Source of the DNA: Acidobacteriota bacterium
GTDB lineage: Bacteria; Acidobacteriota; Blastocatellia; Pyrinomonadales; Pyrinomonadaceae
Length of the DNA stretch: 64,000 nt
Direction of reading: 5' to 3'
Assembly: GCA_029781855.1 (NCBI GenBank)
Contig: JAKOVX010000080.1
Span: 1-64,000, forward strand
Under the pieces are notes generated by a model. It did no database searches. It was given only the letters and a program-made list of their open reading frames with translations, and had not been told where the DNA came from. Below, piece by piece: positions 8,202 to 16,016 of this stretch. A program made the translations under genes and the position numbers. Each line of letters opens with the position of its first letter. The first letter of the stretch is position 1.

Positions 8202-8597
8202 ATGGAAGAACTTGATAAACTCCCGATACGCGATGCGGCGATACGGTTGACGATGATGCCGCGGGATACCAATGCCCACGGGACAGTTTTTGGCGGCGTT
8301 ATCTTGAGCTACATCGACGTCGCCGGCGGCGTGGAAGCGGTTCGGCATACCAAGCACGAGCGATTCGTAACCGTCGCGATGAAAGAGGTGCTCTTTCACG
8401 AACCGGTCTTTATCGGCGACCTCGTAAGCTTTTATGCGAGAACGCTGCGGGTCGGTCGGACGTCGATCACGATCCACGTCGACGTCGAGGCTGAACGATT
8501 CGGCAACAAAGGCGAAAAGGTCCGCGTCACGGAGGCCGAGGTCACTTTCGTCGCAATAAACGAACATCGCGAGAAGGTTCAGATCGGAGGGGAATAA
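8202..8597 (+). CDS. Acyl-CoA thioesterase, hotdog fold (YciA/BFIT type)
   Basis: This 131-residue single hotdog-domain protein has the signature RDTNAHGTVFGGVILSYID (about 21-39), with the helix beginning at the GGV turn, followed by FVTVAMKEVLFHEPVFIGDL and the strand SITIHVDVEAE. Members hydrolyse acyl-CoA esters in the cytoplasm, and the Asn/Asp in the signature supply the catalytic carboxylate. Length and motifs fit the YciA-like group. It lies between two repeat-framed small genes, so its promoter must lie in or near the CACAAAG repeat. Chain-length preference cannot be read. Confidence 0.93.
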   Translation: MEELDKLPIRDAAIRLTMMPRDTNAHGTVFGGVILSYIDVAGGVEAVRHTKHERFVTVAMKEVLFHEPVFIGDLVSFYARTLRVGRTSITIHVDVEAERFGNKGEKVRVTEAEVTFVAINEHREKVQIGGE

Positions 8598-8640
8598 GTT
8601 GCAGGAAGTTTCAGATAGTTGCAGAGTTGCGGGAAGTTAG
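8598..8640. repeat. GTTGCAG-type inverted repeat, left arm
   Basis: The segment has repeated GTTGCAG/GTTGCGG and GGAAGTT units. The stretch from GTTGCAGGAAGTT through GATAGTT matches the reverse complement of the right arm (9017-9062) at about 19 of 23 positions. Together they frame the four-helix-bundle gene. Confidence 0.75.
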
Positions 8641-8645
8641 GAAGG

Positions 8646-9017
8646 ATGGCGAAGTTTAGTAAGTTTGAGGAGATTCAGGCTTGGCAGAAAGCACATGAAG
8701 TTACATTGTCCGTTTATCGAATTACGACAAACGGCGATTTTGCCAAAGACTTCGGGCTTAAGGACCAGATCCGCAGGGCGTCCGTCTCGATCATGGCAAA
8801 CATCGCAGAGGGGCACGGTCGGAAATCGAATTCGGAATTTGCCAATTTTCTTAACGTGTCTCGGGGGTCGGTCGCCGAGGTTCAATCGCACCTTTATGTG
8901 GCTCTGGGCCTAGCTTATGTTTCACAGCAGGACTTTGACGAATTATACGGTCAACTGACGGAAATTTCCCGAATGACTCTGTCACTTGCTCAATACCTCA
9001 GAACTTCCGACAAATAA
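8646..9017 (+). CDS. Four helix bundle protein (23S rRNA IVS-like)
   Basis: This protein belongs to the small family first seen in intervening sequences of 23S rRNA genes. It starts MAKFSKFEEIQAWQKAHEV, then DFGLKDQIRRASVSIMANIA, EGHGRKSNSEFANFLNVSRG and the ending MTLSLAQYLRTSDK, all typical. The product is predicted to be four antiparallel helices forming a pentameric ring; cellular role is unknown. ATG 8646 is the natural family start, although TTG 8619 is in frame. The gene is enclosed on both sides by imperfect inverted repeats, a setting shared with the GxxExxY genes here. Confidence 0.92.
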   Translation: MAKFSKFEEIQAWQKAHEVTLSVYRITTNGDFAKDFGLKDQIRRASVSIMANIAEGHGRKSNSEFANFLNVSRGSVAEVQSHLYVALGLAYVSQQDFDELYGQLTEISRMTLSLAQYLRTSDK

Positions 9018-9062
9018 CTCTCTGCAACTGACTGTAACTATCTGTGACTTTCTGCAACTATC
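9017..9062. repeat. GTTGCAG-type inverted repeat, right arm
   Basis: The segment has CTGCAACTGACTGTAAC and AACTATCTGTGAC followed by TTTCTGCAAC. It is the inverse partner of 8598-8640 and starts at the stop codon of the four-helix-bundle gene. It ends 5 bp before the truA start. Confidence 0.75.
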
Positions 9063-9067
9063 AAATC

Positions 9068-9856
9068 ATGCCGACTTGGAAATTAGAGATCGAATACGAA
9101 GGAACGCGGTATCGCGGGTGGCAGATGCAGCATAACGCCAAATCGATACAGGGCGAGATGATGGAGGTCACGCGGCAGCTTTTTGCTTCGAAGGTCGACC
9201 TGTTCGGTGCCGGTCGGACCGACGCCGGCGTTCACGCGATGCGGCAGGTCGTTCACCTCAAGGTGCCGGAACTCAAGGTCAACCTAACACCGCGGCAAAT
9301 TCAACACGGATTTAACGACCTGCTGCCGCACGACATAAACGTAATCAAGGTCGCCAATGCCGCCGACGATTTCCACGCCCGAAAGGACGCGGTCGCCCGT
9401 TATTACCTCTATCAGATCTCGACGCGACGGACGGCGTTCGGCAAGAATCTCGTTTGGTGGATCAAAGACAACCTCGACGCCAAGGCGATGGCCGAGGCGG
9501 CCGCGATGCTGGTCGGACGGCACGATTTTGTCTCGTTCTGCGAAAAGGACGATACCAAGAAGCAATCGACGATCGTCGACGTCAAACACGCCGAAGTTTT
9601 CACAGATGGCGACCTCATCTGCTTTCGCATCGGTGCAACGCACTTTTTGTGGAAGATGGTCCGCCGCATCGTCGGAATGCTGGCGGAGGTCGGACGCGGC
9701 AACCTGACCTATGACGCGTTCGAACGGCTGCTGAAATTTGAGTCGAACGTGCCGGCAAAATTCACCGCTCCGCCATCGGGACTCTTCTTAGAAAAGGTTT
9801 TGTACAAAGGCGACAAGCCGCCATCCGAAAAGCGGGCCGCGTTCACGATAGCGTAA
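9068..9856 (+). CDS. truA: tRNA pseudouridine synthase A
   Basis: TruA converts uridines 38-40 of the tRNA anticodon arm to pseudouridine. From ATG 9068 the 262-residue protein starts MPTWKLEIEYEGTRYRGWQM, and the catalytic aspartate is D52 in FGAGRTDAGVHA, the same number as in E. coli TruA. Further landmarks are ARYYLYQIS and the C-terminal FLWKMVRRIVGMLAEVG. A GTG at 9044 is in frame but lies inside the repeat, so ATG 9068 is preferred. Length is normal. Confidence 0.97.
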   Translation: MPTWKLEIEYEGTRYRGWQMQHNAKSIQGEMMEVTRQLFASKVDLFGAGRTDAGVHAMRQVVHLKVPELKVNLTPRQIQHGFNDLLPHDINVIKVANAADDFHARKDAVARYYLYQISTRRTAFGKNLVWWIKDNLDAKAMAEAAAMLVGRHDFVSFCEKDDTKKQSTIVDVKHAEVFTDGDLICFRIGATHFLWKMVRRIVGMLAEVGRGNLTYDAFERLLKFESNVPAKFTAPPSGLFLEKVLYKGDKPPSEKRAAFTIA

Positions 9857-9944
9857 CAGGGTCGGGCTTGCTTTAGGCCGCCCGTTGTGACAAATTTGAA
9901 AGATACGATTTGAGAGACTTTACTAAGAGGGGAGACATTTTTTA

Positions 9945-10277
9945 ATGCCAAAGATCATTGCCGAAACGGCAAACGGACAGGTGGCTTTTGAGGCCGAAAG
10001 CGGGAAAAAGCTCGTGCTGGCGCTTGAGGACAATGGCGTCGACATTCTTCACCGCTGCGGCGGTAACGCCCGCTGCACGACGTGTCGCGTGGAATTCATT
10101 TCCGGAGACCCGGGAGCGATCGGCGAGGCCGAGGCAGCCATCCTGTCAACAAAAACCGACCTCAACGACCACACCAGATTGTCATGCCAGATCCGCATCG
10201 CGGACGATATGCACGTAAAGGTAATTAACCAGGCAAGCGTCGCCGGCATCGACGCCGGCACGCGGCCAGAGGCCTAA
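9945..10277 (+). CDS. 2Fe-2S ferredoxin
   Basis: This 110-residue plant/vertebrate-type ferredoxin has ligands C38, C44, C47 (RCGGNARCTTC) and C81 (LSCQIR), the C-x5-C-x2-C...C pattern. It begins MPKIIAETANGQVAFEAESG, a beta-grasp fold start, and has no transit or signal peptide, so it is cytoplasmic. It lies 26 bp upstream of sodN on the same strand. It could donate electrons to LipA or another enzyme of the run, or be unrelated to superoxide metabolism. An A/G-rich segment with AGAGGGGAGA precedes the start. Confidence 0.94.
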   Translation: MPKIIAETANGQVAFEAESGKKLVLALEDNGVDILHRCGGNARCTTCRVEFISGDPGAIGEAEAAILSTKTDLNDHTRLSCQIRIADDMHVKVINQASVAGIDAGTRPEA

Positions 10278-10303
10278 CCGCCATAATTTACAAGGAGAAA
10301 ACA

Positions 10304-10771
10304 ATGTTTGATAAATTAAGAGAGAGATTCACACCTGAGTTTGAGACTGCCGAGGCCCACTGTGACGGACCGTGCGGCGTGTACGACCCTTCGTCGGCGA
10401 GGATCGCTGCCGAGGCTGCGTTGTCGATGACCAAGAAGATCCTTGATCTCAAGGTGCCCGATAGCTCCGATGCAAAAGCGATGGCGGCATACCTGAACAC
10501 GATGTCACGCTACGTCACTATCAAGGAAGAGCAGGCCCACATCGCTAAAACCGAGTTGCTCGTCCTCTGGACCGACTATTTCAAGCCCGTCCATCTCGAA
10601 AAATTCCCGAACCTGCACGACACGTTCTGGAAAGCCGCAAAACTCTGCTCGTCGGTCAAGGTCGAGGTCAGCCTCGAACACGCCAATGAGCTGATGGAAG
10701 CGATCAAGGAGATCCACGGCATTTTCTGGGCGTCGAAGGACCGCAACGTCGAATGGTACACGGCGTCATAG
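10304..10771 (+). CDS. sodN: Nickel-containing superoxide dismutase
   Basis: NiSOD dismutates superoxide with nickel held by an N-terminal hook exposed after cleavage of a leader. Here the leader is residues 1-18 (MFDKLRERFTPEFETAEA) and the hook is HCDGPCGVYDP, giving His1, Cys2 and Cys6 of the mature enzyme (H19, C20, C24 of the precursor) plus the conserved Tyr. The remainder is a four-helix bundle and total length (155) is usual. A strong ribosome-binding site (AAGGAGAAAAC) precedes the ATG. The matching maturation peptidase is the next gene. No Fe/Mn superoxide dismutase is in the window. Confidence 0.98.
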   Translation: MFDKLRERFTPEFETAEAHCDGPCGVYDPSSARIAAEAALSMTKKILDLKVPDSSDAKAMAAYLNTMSRYVTIKEEQAHIAKTELLVLWTDYFKPVHLEKFPNLHDTFWKAAKLCSSVKVEVSLEHANELMEAIKEIHGIFWASKDRNVEWYTAS

Positions 10772-10831
10772 TCATTGATTGAATCAGTCCATGGCGGCGG
10801 AGGGTCAAACGACCTTCCGCCGTACTTGTTT

Positions 10832-11173
10832 ATGGCGGACGAGTTAAGAAAAGCGAACCTGATCGATCGGCTGCTGCTCCTTTTGCGCAGGCGGCGGGCG
10901 TTCGAGGTCGAGGGCGACTCGATGGCCCCGACTCTCACAAATGGTGACGTTGTTTTGGTCAAACCGGGTTCTAAAGTGACTATTGGCGATATCGTACTCG
11001 CCGCCCATCCATACAGATCGAGCGTGAACATCCTGAAACGCGTGGCCGCTATCGGATCGGACGGAGCGTTGACGCTTACCGGTGACAACGCCGCGGTGAG
11101 CACCGATAGTCGCGCTTTCGGCTCGGTTTCGGTAGAATCGTGTATTGGACGTGTGGTGTGCAGGTTGAAGTGA
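10832..11173 (+). CDS. sodX: Nickel-type superoxide dismutase maturation protease
   Basis: This 113-residue S26 (signal peptidase-like) protease should remove the NiSOD leader to free the nickel hook. Catalytic Ser30 lies in VEGDSMAPTL and Lys69 in NILKRV, the Ser/Lys dyad. A C-terminal GDN box (LTGDNAAVSTDSR) is also present. A short amphipathic N-terminus with LLLLLRRRR replaces a true membrane anchor, consistent with a cytoplasmic target. I chose ATG 10832; a TTG at 10775 would add 19 non-conserved residues. sodN is immediately upstream and lipA follows after one base. Confidence 0.92.
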   Translation: MADELRKANLIDRLLLLLRRRRAFEVEGDSMAPTLTNGDVVLVKPGSKVTIGDIVLAAHPYRSSVNILKRVAAIGSDGALTLTGDNAAVSTDSRAFGSVSVESCIGRVVCRLK

Positions 11174-11174
11174 A

Positions 11175-12101
11175 ATGATCGAAGAAAAGGTACTGATACA
11201 GAAGTTCGTAAACCGCAAGAACCGGGAGCGGCTCAAGAAGCCCGATTGGCTTAAGATCAAGCTCGGCGATCCGTCCAATCAGAACGCGGTCTTGAACCTA
11301 ATCGACGGCCTCAATCTCCACACCGTCTGCCAGGAAGCGAAATGCCCGAACATTTTCGAATGCTGGACCGATAAGACCGCGACATTTATGCTCGGCGGCG
11401 ATACGTGTACGCGTCACTGCGGATTTTGTGCCGTTAACAAGGGCACGCCGATGGAGCTTGACCCGATGGAACCGACACATGTCGCCGAAGCCGTCCGTCA
11501 TCTCGATCTCAAGCACGCCGTTATTACTTCGGTCAACCGTGACGACCTCGCCGACGGCGGATCGATGCACTGGGCCGAGACGATCACGAAGGTTCGTGAA
11601 TTCAGCCCGGACTGCAAGGTCGAGGTTTTGATCCCGGATTTTCTGGGTGACGAGAACGCTCTCAACAACGTCCTTCGTGCCCGTCCCGACGTGCTCAACC
11701 ACAACACCGAAACGATCGCACGCCTCTACCGCCGTGTCCGCCCCGACGCGAAATACACGCAGACGCTCGAACTGCTAGAACGCTCGGCACGATGGCGCGA
11801 CAGCGAACAGCCGACGATGAAAACCAAGAGCGGCATCATGGCCGGCCTCGGCGAGACATTTGAGGAAGTGGTCGATCTGATGCGCGACCTCCGCAGCGTC
11901 TCGTGCGACATCATGACCATCGGTCAATATCTCCAGCCGTACGAGAAACGCTTGCCCGTCGAACGCTATGTGACGCCCGAGGAATTTGCCGAGTGGAAAC
12001 GCATCGGCCTCGAACTCGGCTTCAAACACGTCGAATCGTCGCCACTGACGCGGTCGTCGTATCACGCTCGGCAGCAGACCGAATCCGGAAGCTCGGTGTG
12101 A
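11175..12101 (+). CDS. lipA: Lipoyl synthase
   Basis: LipA inserts two sulfurs into protein-bound octanoyl groups by radical SAM chemistry. The auxiliary cluster cysteines C52, C57, C63 are in VCQEAKCPNIFECW and the radical SAM cysteines C78, C82, C85 in CTRHCGFC. Other signatures are VITSVNRDDLADGG and KSGIMAGLGET; the C-terminal SSYHARQQ contains the conserved RSSYHA serine. Length 308 is typical. It starts one base after the sodX stop and its own stop overlaps the GTG of the acetyltransferase, so the run from sodN is probably one transcript. Confidence 0.98.
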   Translation: MIEEKVLIQKFVNRKNRERLKKPDWLKIKLGDPSNQNAVLNLIDGLNLHTVCQEAKCPNIFECWTDKTATFMLGGDTCTRHCGFCAVNKGTPMELDPMEPTHVAEAVRHLDLKHAVITSVNRDDLADGGSMHWAETITKVREFSPDCKVEVLIPDFLGDENALNNVLRARPDVLNHNTETIARLYRRVRPDAKYTQTLELLERSARWRDSEQPTMKTKSGIMAGLGETFEEVVDLMRDLRSVSCDIMTIGQYLQPYEKRLPVERYVTPEEFAEWKRIGLELGFKHVESSPLTRSSYHARQQTESGSSV

Positions 12102-12613
12102 ACATCCTCGAAACCGACAGATTGATCCTCCGCCAGATCGACTCCGTCGTCGATGCGGAGTTCATGTTTGCATTGCTTAACTCGCCTAAATTCGTCCAGT
12201 ACATAGGCGACCGCGGCGTGCGGTCAGTCGAGCAGGCTCGGACATTTATCGAGACGCGATATCAACCGAGCTATGAGCTCCACGGCTATGGTCTCTATAC
12301 GGTTGAGCGTCGCGAGGACGGAATCCAGGTCGGCATTTGCGGTTTTGTTCGGCGCGACTCGCTGCCGGGGCCGGATATTGGATTTGCGTTCCTGCCGGAA
12401 TACGAGCGGAACGGTTATGGCTACGAATCCGCGGCCGCGATCATGGATTATGGGCTTGACGTCCTCGGATTCGAACAAGTTCTGGCGATAACCACTACGG
12501 ACAACGAGGCGTCCGGTCGTTTGCTCGAAAAGCTCGGATTCGGGTTCGCGGAATTGATCACCTCCGGTGAGGAAAGTTTGAAACTTTACCGTTATCCGCC
12601 CGATGCCGGCTAA
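12098..12613 (+). CDS. GNAT family N-acetyltransferase (RimJ/RimL type)
   Basis: From GTG 12098, whose GTGA overlaps the lipA stop, the protein has 171 residues and begins MNILETDRLILRQI, the classic RimJ/RimL-like start. The acetyl-CoA binding region is FLPEYERNGYGYESAAAIMD, followed by the strand VLAITTTDNEASGRLLEKLGF. Such enzymes acetylate protein N-termini or small molecules; the substrate is not deducible. Longer in-frame starts run through lipA and are not credible. Stop/start overlap indicates translational coupling to lipA. Confidence 0.88.
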   Translation: MNILETDRLILRQIDSVVDAEFMFALLNSPKFVQYIGDRGVRSVEQARTFIETRYQPSYELHGYGLYTVERREDGIQVGICGFVRRDSLPGPDIGFAFLPEYERNGYGYESAAAIMDYGLDVLGFEQVLAITTTDNEASGRLLEKLGFGFAELITSGEESLKLYRYPPDAG

Positions 12614-12669
12614 ATCGTCCCTACGAGCTTTTACAAACTGCTCGTTAGCCCATAATAATATTCCGACAA

Positions 12670-13470
12670 ATGATCAAATACGGCCTCATCGCCGGCAACG
12701 GCCAATTCCCTTTTCTGGTGCTCGACGGTGCCCGAAAACAGGGTGTCGAATTGTCGGTCGTCGCCATCAAAGAAGAAACCGATAAAGCGATGGACTCTGC
12801 CGCTTCGGACCTTACGTGGGTCGGCATCGGGCAGCTTGGCAAGATGATCTCGTTCTTTGAGGAACGCGGCGTCACACAGGTGATAATGGCCGGACAGGTC
12901 AAGCACGTCCAGCTATTTTCGGGTGCGATGCCCGACGTGCGAATGGTCAAGATGCTCTGGAATCTTCCTCGTCGAAACACGGTCGCTCTGATCGGCGGAG
13001 TTGCCGCCGAGATGGCGAAAGAGGGCATCGAACTGATCGATTCGACCCACTTTCTGCAAGACCATCTGGCTCCTGCCGGGCCGATAACGAAAAGAAAACC
13101 GTCGGAACAGGAATTCGCGAACATCAAGTACGGCCTCGACATCGCCGCCGAGATCGTCCGGCTCGACCTCGGGCAAACGATCGTCGTTCGGGGCAACGCG
13201 TGTGTCGCGATCGAGGCTATGGAAGGCACGGACGCGACGATCCGACGGGCGGGCGAATTGGTGAACGGCAAACTAACGGTCGTCAAGGTCGCAAAACCCG
13301 ATCAGGATATGCGGTTCGATGTGCCGGTTATCGGTCTTCCGACTATCGAAACGATGATCGCCGCCGGAGCGACCTGTCTCTCTGTCACCGCTGGTAAAAC
13401 CCTCATTTTTGACCGCGAACGGGCGATCGAACTGGCCAACCGCAATAAAATAGCCGTCATCGGCAGCTGA
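12670..13470 (+). CDS. lpxI: UDP-2,3-diacylglucosamine diphosphatase LpxI
   Basis: LpxI hydrolyses UDP-2,3-diacylglucosamine to lipid X in lipid A synthesis, replacing LpxH in many bacteria. The 266-residue protein begins KYGLIAGNGQFPFLVLDGAR and has the family segments WVGIGQLGKMI, MAGQVKH, TVALIGGVAAEM and QTIVVRGNACVAIEAMEGTD. Near the end it has AGKTLIFDRE. Length is usual. With lpxK upstream it confirms a lipid A pathway. Confidence 0.97.
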   Translation: MIKYGLIAGNGQFPFLVLDGARKQGVELSVVAIKEETDKAMDSAASDLTWVGIGQLGKMISFFEERGVTQVIMAGQVKHVQLFSGAMPDVRMVKMLWNLPRRNTVALIGGVAAEMAKEGIELIDSTHFLQDHLAPAGPITKRKPSEQEFANIKYGLDIAAEIVRLDLGQTIVVRGNACVAIEAMEGTDATIRRAGELVNGKLTVVKVAKPDQDMRFDVPVIGLPTIETMIAAGATCLSVTAGKTLIFDRERAIELANRNKIAVIGS

Positions 13471-13537
13471 TCTGAAACAAAATCCGCCAAAAGTGCGTAA
13501 TTTGTTGAGACTTTTGCACAATATTTTAGGAGAAAAA

Positions 13538-15193
13538 ATGAAGAAGAACCTCTATGCCATCTTATTGTTGGCAGTTTTTGTATTTCAATCATCGGTATTT
13601 GCCCAAACGACCGTAAAGGTGACCCCGGCTGAAAAGAAGGCCGCCGAGGGCGTCACCGCAAAACAGCTAAGCGATTATTTGTATTTTGTGGCCTCCGACG
13701 AAATGGAAGGCCGTGACACGCCGTCCCGCGGGCTCGATACTGTCGCAAAATTTATCGGAATGAACCTTTCGAAGTGGGGCTTCAAGCCGGCGGGCGATAA
13801 CGGCACCTATTACCAGAAGATCGCACTTCATCGCGACCAGATAGTCCCTTCGGGTACGTCGGTGACAGTCGGAGGCAAGAAGTATGCGTATGGCGAAGAC
13901 CTCGTCCGCGTTTCAGGAACGGCGACCGGCACGATGTCCGCTAAGATCGTTTACGCCGGCAACGGCTGGATGATCAAGTCGAAAGGCTTGAATCCGTACG
14001 CGAACCTCGACGTCAAAGGCAAGATCATCGCCGTCTACGGCGAAGGCCCGATCAACGGCCGAATGCTCGTCCCGCTGCCGACCGGTGTAACAATGGCCGA
14101 CATTCCGATGAGCGGCCGCGGCACCGAATGGGCCGATGCGGTAACATACGCACGTGCGAACGGAGCGGCAGGCGTGATGGTCCTGGCGTCAAAATTCCTC
14201 TCGGACAACTGGGGAGCGATCACGGCGAATTTTGGCCGCAGCCGAATGGTCCCTGAGAAACTCGCACCTGCAGGAGCAGCTCCGGGAGCGGAACTGCCCA
14301 CCATCTTCATCGCTTCGCCCTCACTTTCAAAGGCTATCTTCGCCGGAGAATCGGCAGATCCGTTCTCGGGAGCCGCGAATCCATTCGAAGTTTCCAAAGA
14401 GATCAGCGTCAGCATCGAAACCAAGCCCGAGACCGCTTGGACACAGAACGTCGTCGCCATTTGGGAAGGCAGCGATCCAGTACTCAAAAATGAGATGGTC
14501 GCGATCGGCGCCCATTACGATCACGTCGGGATGAACCCGAACGCTCCCGGCCCGGACAAGATCTACAACGGTGCGGACGACGATGGCTCGGGAACCGTCT
14601 CGGTCCTCTCGATCGCCGAAGCTTTGGCGAAAGCACCGGTCCATCCGAAGCGGTCCGTCCTCTTCGTGTGGCACTGCGGCGAAGAAAAGGGTTTGTGGGG
14701 AAGCGAGTACTTCAACAAATTCCCGACGGTCGATATCAAAAAGGTCGTCGCCCAGCTCAATATCGATATGATCGGCCGCAGCAAAAAGGCCGGTGATACC
14801 GAACCGAAGGACAAGGACCTTTCGGGTGAGAATGCGATCTATGTGATCGGCAAGGACATGATGAGCTCGACACTCGGCGGCGTCGTTGACGGTGTCAACA
14901 AGGGCTATCTGAACCTCGATTACGACACCCGCTACGATGACCCGAAGGATACGAACAGGTTCTTTTTCCGCTCGGACCACTTCAATTACGCCGTAAACGG
15001 TATTCCGATCACGTTCTGGTTTGACGGCGTTCACGTCGACTATCATCAACCGGGAGACGAACCGCAGAAGATAGACTACAACAAGATGGAAAAGGTCGCC
15101 CGGACGATCATGATCACTTTGCTGAAAGTCGCGGATCTGAAGGAACGCCCGAAGATCGACAAAACGCTGCCGCCGGAACTAACACAGCGTTAG
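13538..15193 (+). CDS. Secreted M28 family metallopeptidase with PA domain
   Basis: From ATG 13538, with AGGAG upstream, the 551-residue precursor starts with a signal peptide (MKKNLYAILLLAVFVFQ, ending SSVFAQ). A PA-type insert (about 100-260) precedes the zinc peptidase domain. Metal ligands are visible in GAHYDHVG (H326, D328), NGADDDGSG, CGEEKGLWGSEYF and IDMIGR, with the last His in FRSDHFNYAVNGIP. M28 enzymes are aminopeptidases or carboxypeptidases that act outside the cytoplasm. A GTG at 13493 is in frame but would spoil the signal peptide. A hairpin terminator follows. Confidence 0.95.
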   Translation: MKKNLYAILLLAVFVFQSSVFAQTTVKVTPAEKKAAEGVTAKQLSDYLYFVASDEMEGRDTPSRGLDTVAKFIGMNLSKWGFKPAGDNGTYYQKIALHRDQIVPSGTSVTVGGKKYAYGEDLVRVSGTATGTMSAKIVYAGNGWMIKSKGLNPYANLDVKGKIIAVYGEGPINGRMLVPLPTGVTMADIPMSGRGTEWADAVTYARANGAAGVMVLASKFLSDNWGAITANFGRSRMVPEKLAPAGAAPGAELPTIFIASPSLSKAIFAGESADPFSGAANPFEVSKEISVSIETKPETAWTQNVVAIWEGSDPVLKNEMVAIGAHYDHVGMNPNAPGPDKIYNGADDDGSGTVSVLSIAEALAKAPVHPKRSVLFVWHCGEEKGLWGSEYFNKFPTVDIKKVVAQLNIDMIGRSKKAGDTEPKDKDLSGENAIYVIGKDMMSSTLGGVVDGVNKGYLNLDYDTRYDDPKDTNRFFFRSDHFNYAVNGIPITFWFDGVHVDYHQPGDEPQKIDYNKMEKVARTIMITLLKVADLKERPKIDKTLPPELTQR

Positions 15194-15234
15194 TTCGGCC
15201 GATCTGTTTTGGACGAACACAGCTGATCGAAAAT

Positions 15235-15266
15235 GGCTGCCCTCAAAAAGGGGCAGCCTTTCTTTT
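15235..15266 (+). terminator. Rho-independent terminator after the M28 peptidase gene
   Basis: GGCTGCCCT (15235-15243) pairs with GGGGCAGCC (15250-15258) across a short A-rich loop, with one G-U pair, and is followed by TTTCTTTTT. Confidence 0.9.
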
Positions 15267-15463
15267 TGCCAAACCCGTAGATCGTCCAAATTTAAAGTTG
15301 TGTGTGCAAAATGATGGTAGAGAATGTATCATCGACCCATCCAAAAATTACTTTCAACTTCTCCTCTCGCGGATCTTAACGCAAACATTAGGGGTGTGCC
15401 CGTCTAATATCTATGCGGTTCGCTCGAGGAAAACTCTTTCGGGTCGAGGGCTAAACCAAAATT

Positions 15464-15979
15464 ATGGCAACAAATTATCAACATATTCCGGCCGTTGGCC
15501 AGATCAATGACATGGCATGTTGGGCAGCAAGCCTCAAATGGTGGTACAAAGCGGTGATGGCGATCAACGCGTCGCAGACCAAGCTTTGGGACCGTTACAA
15601 GGGCCTACGCGACTCGCTCGGCGGAATGCCAAGTTCCGGGATTCGGCACATCATTAGCGAGAACGCTATGTACCTCGTCGAATACACTAATGCCTCTGGA
15701 TTCACCATTGATGAGGCCAAACGCCTGCTCGGCTGCGGCCCTATCTATATCGCTTTTACCGAAACCGGCACGCGCAAGCGTCACGTGAACGTGATCTATA
15801 AGGCAACCGGCGACGACACCTACGGCGAGGTCCACGCAATGGAACCTCAAGCGAAGGATAAAGGAAATGGGAAATGGGGCGGCAAGTTGATGAAAAAGCC
15901 GCTGAACGACTTCAACGTCTTCGGTACGATCCACTGCGGCGTACTGCGGACGGCGGCACTCGGGATCGGATCGTCGTAA
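15464..15979 (+). CDS. Papain-like cysteine peptidase (AvrRpt2/C39-like), unexported
   Basis: This 171-residue protein has VGQINDMACWAASLKWW, where Q13 and C19 match the oxyanion Gln and nucleophile of papain-fold enzymes of the AvrRpt2/C39-like kind. The probable catalytic His is H107 in RKRHVNVIYKA and the third residue lies in HAMEPQA (near 124-130). No signal peptide or other domain is visible and the mature fold fills the protein. It stands alone between the M28 peptidase terminator and convergent rsmI. Family members include secreted effectors and toxin domains; whether this one cuts proteins, peptides or isopeptides is unknown. Confidence 0.75.
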   Translation: MATNYQHIPAVGQINDMACWAASLKWWYKAVMAINASQTKLWDRYKGLRDSLGGMPSSGIRHIISENAMYLVEYTNASGFTIDEAKRLLGCGPIYIAFTETGTRKRHVNVIYKATGDDTYGEVHAMEPQAKDKGNGKWGGKLMKKPLNDFNVFGTIHCGVLRTAALGIGSS

Positions 15980-16016
15980 TTCTCCGAGCCCTTTGAGCGT
16001 CGATCGGTTAACGTAT

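Noticed and set aside
15298..15510. 70-residue plus-strand frame before the papain-like peptidase
   Set aside because: No ribosome-binding site, overlaps the start of the real gene in another frame and has no recognisable feature.
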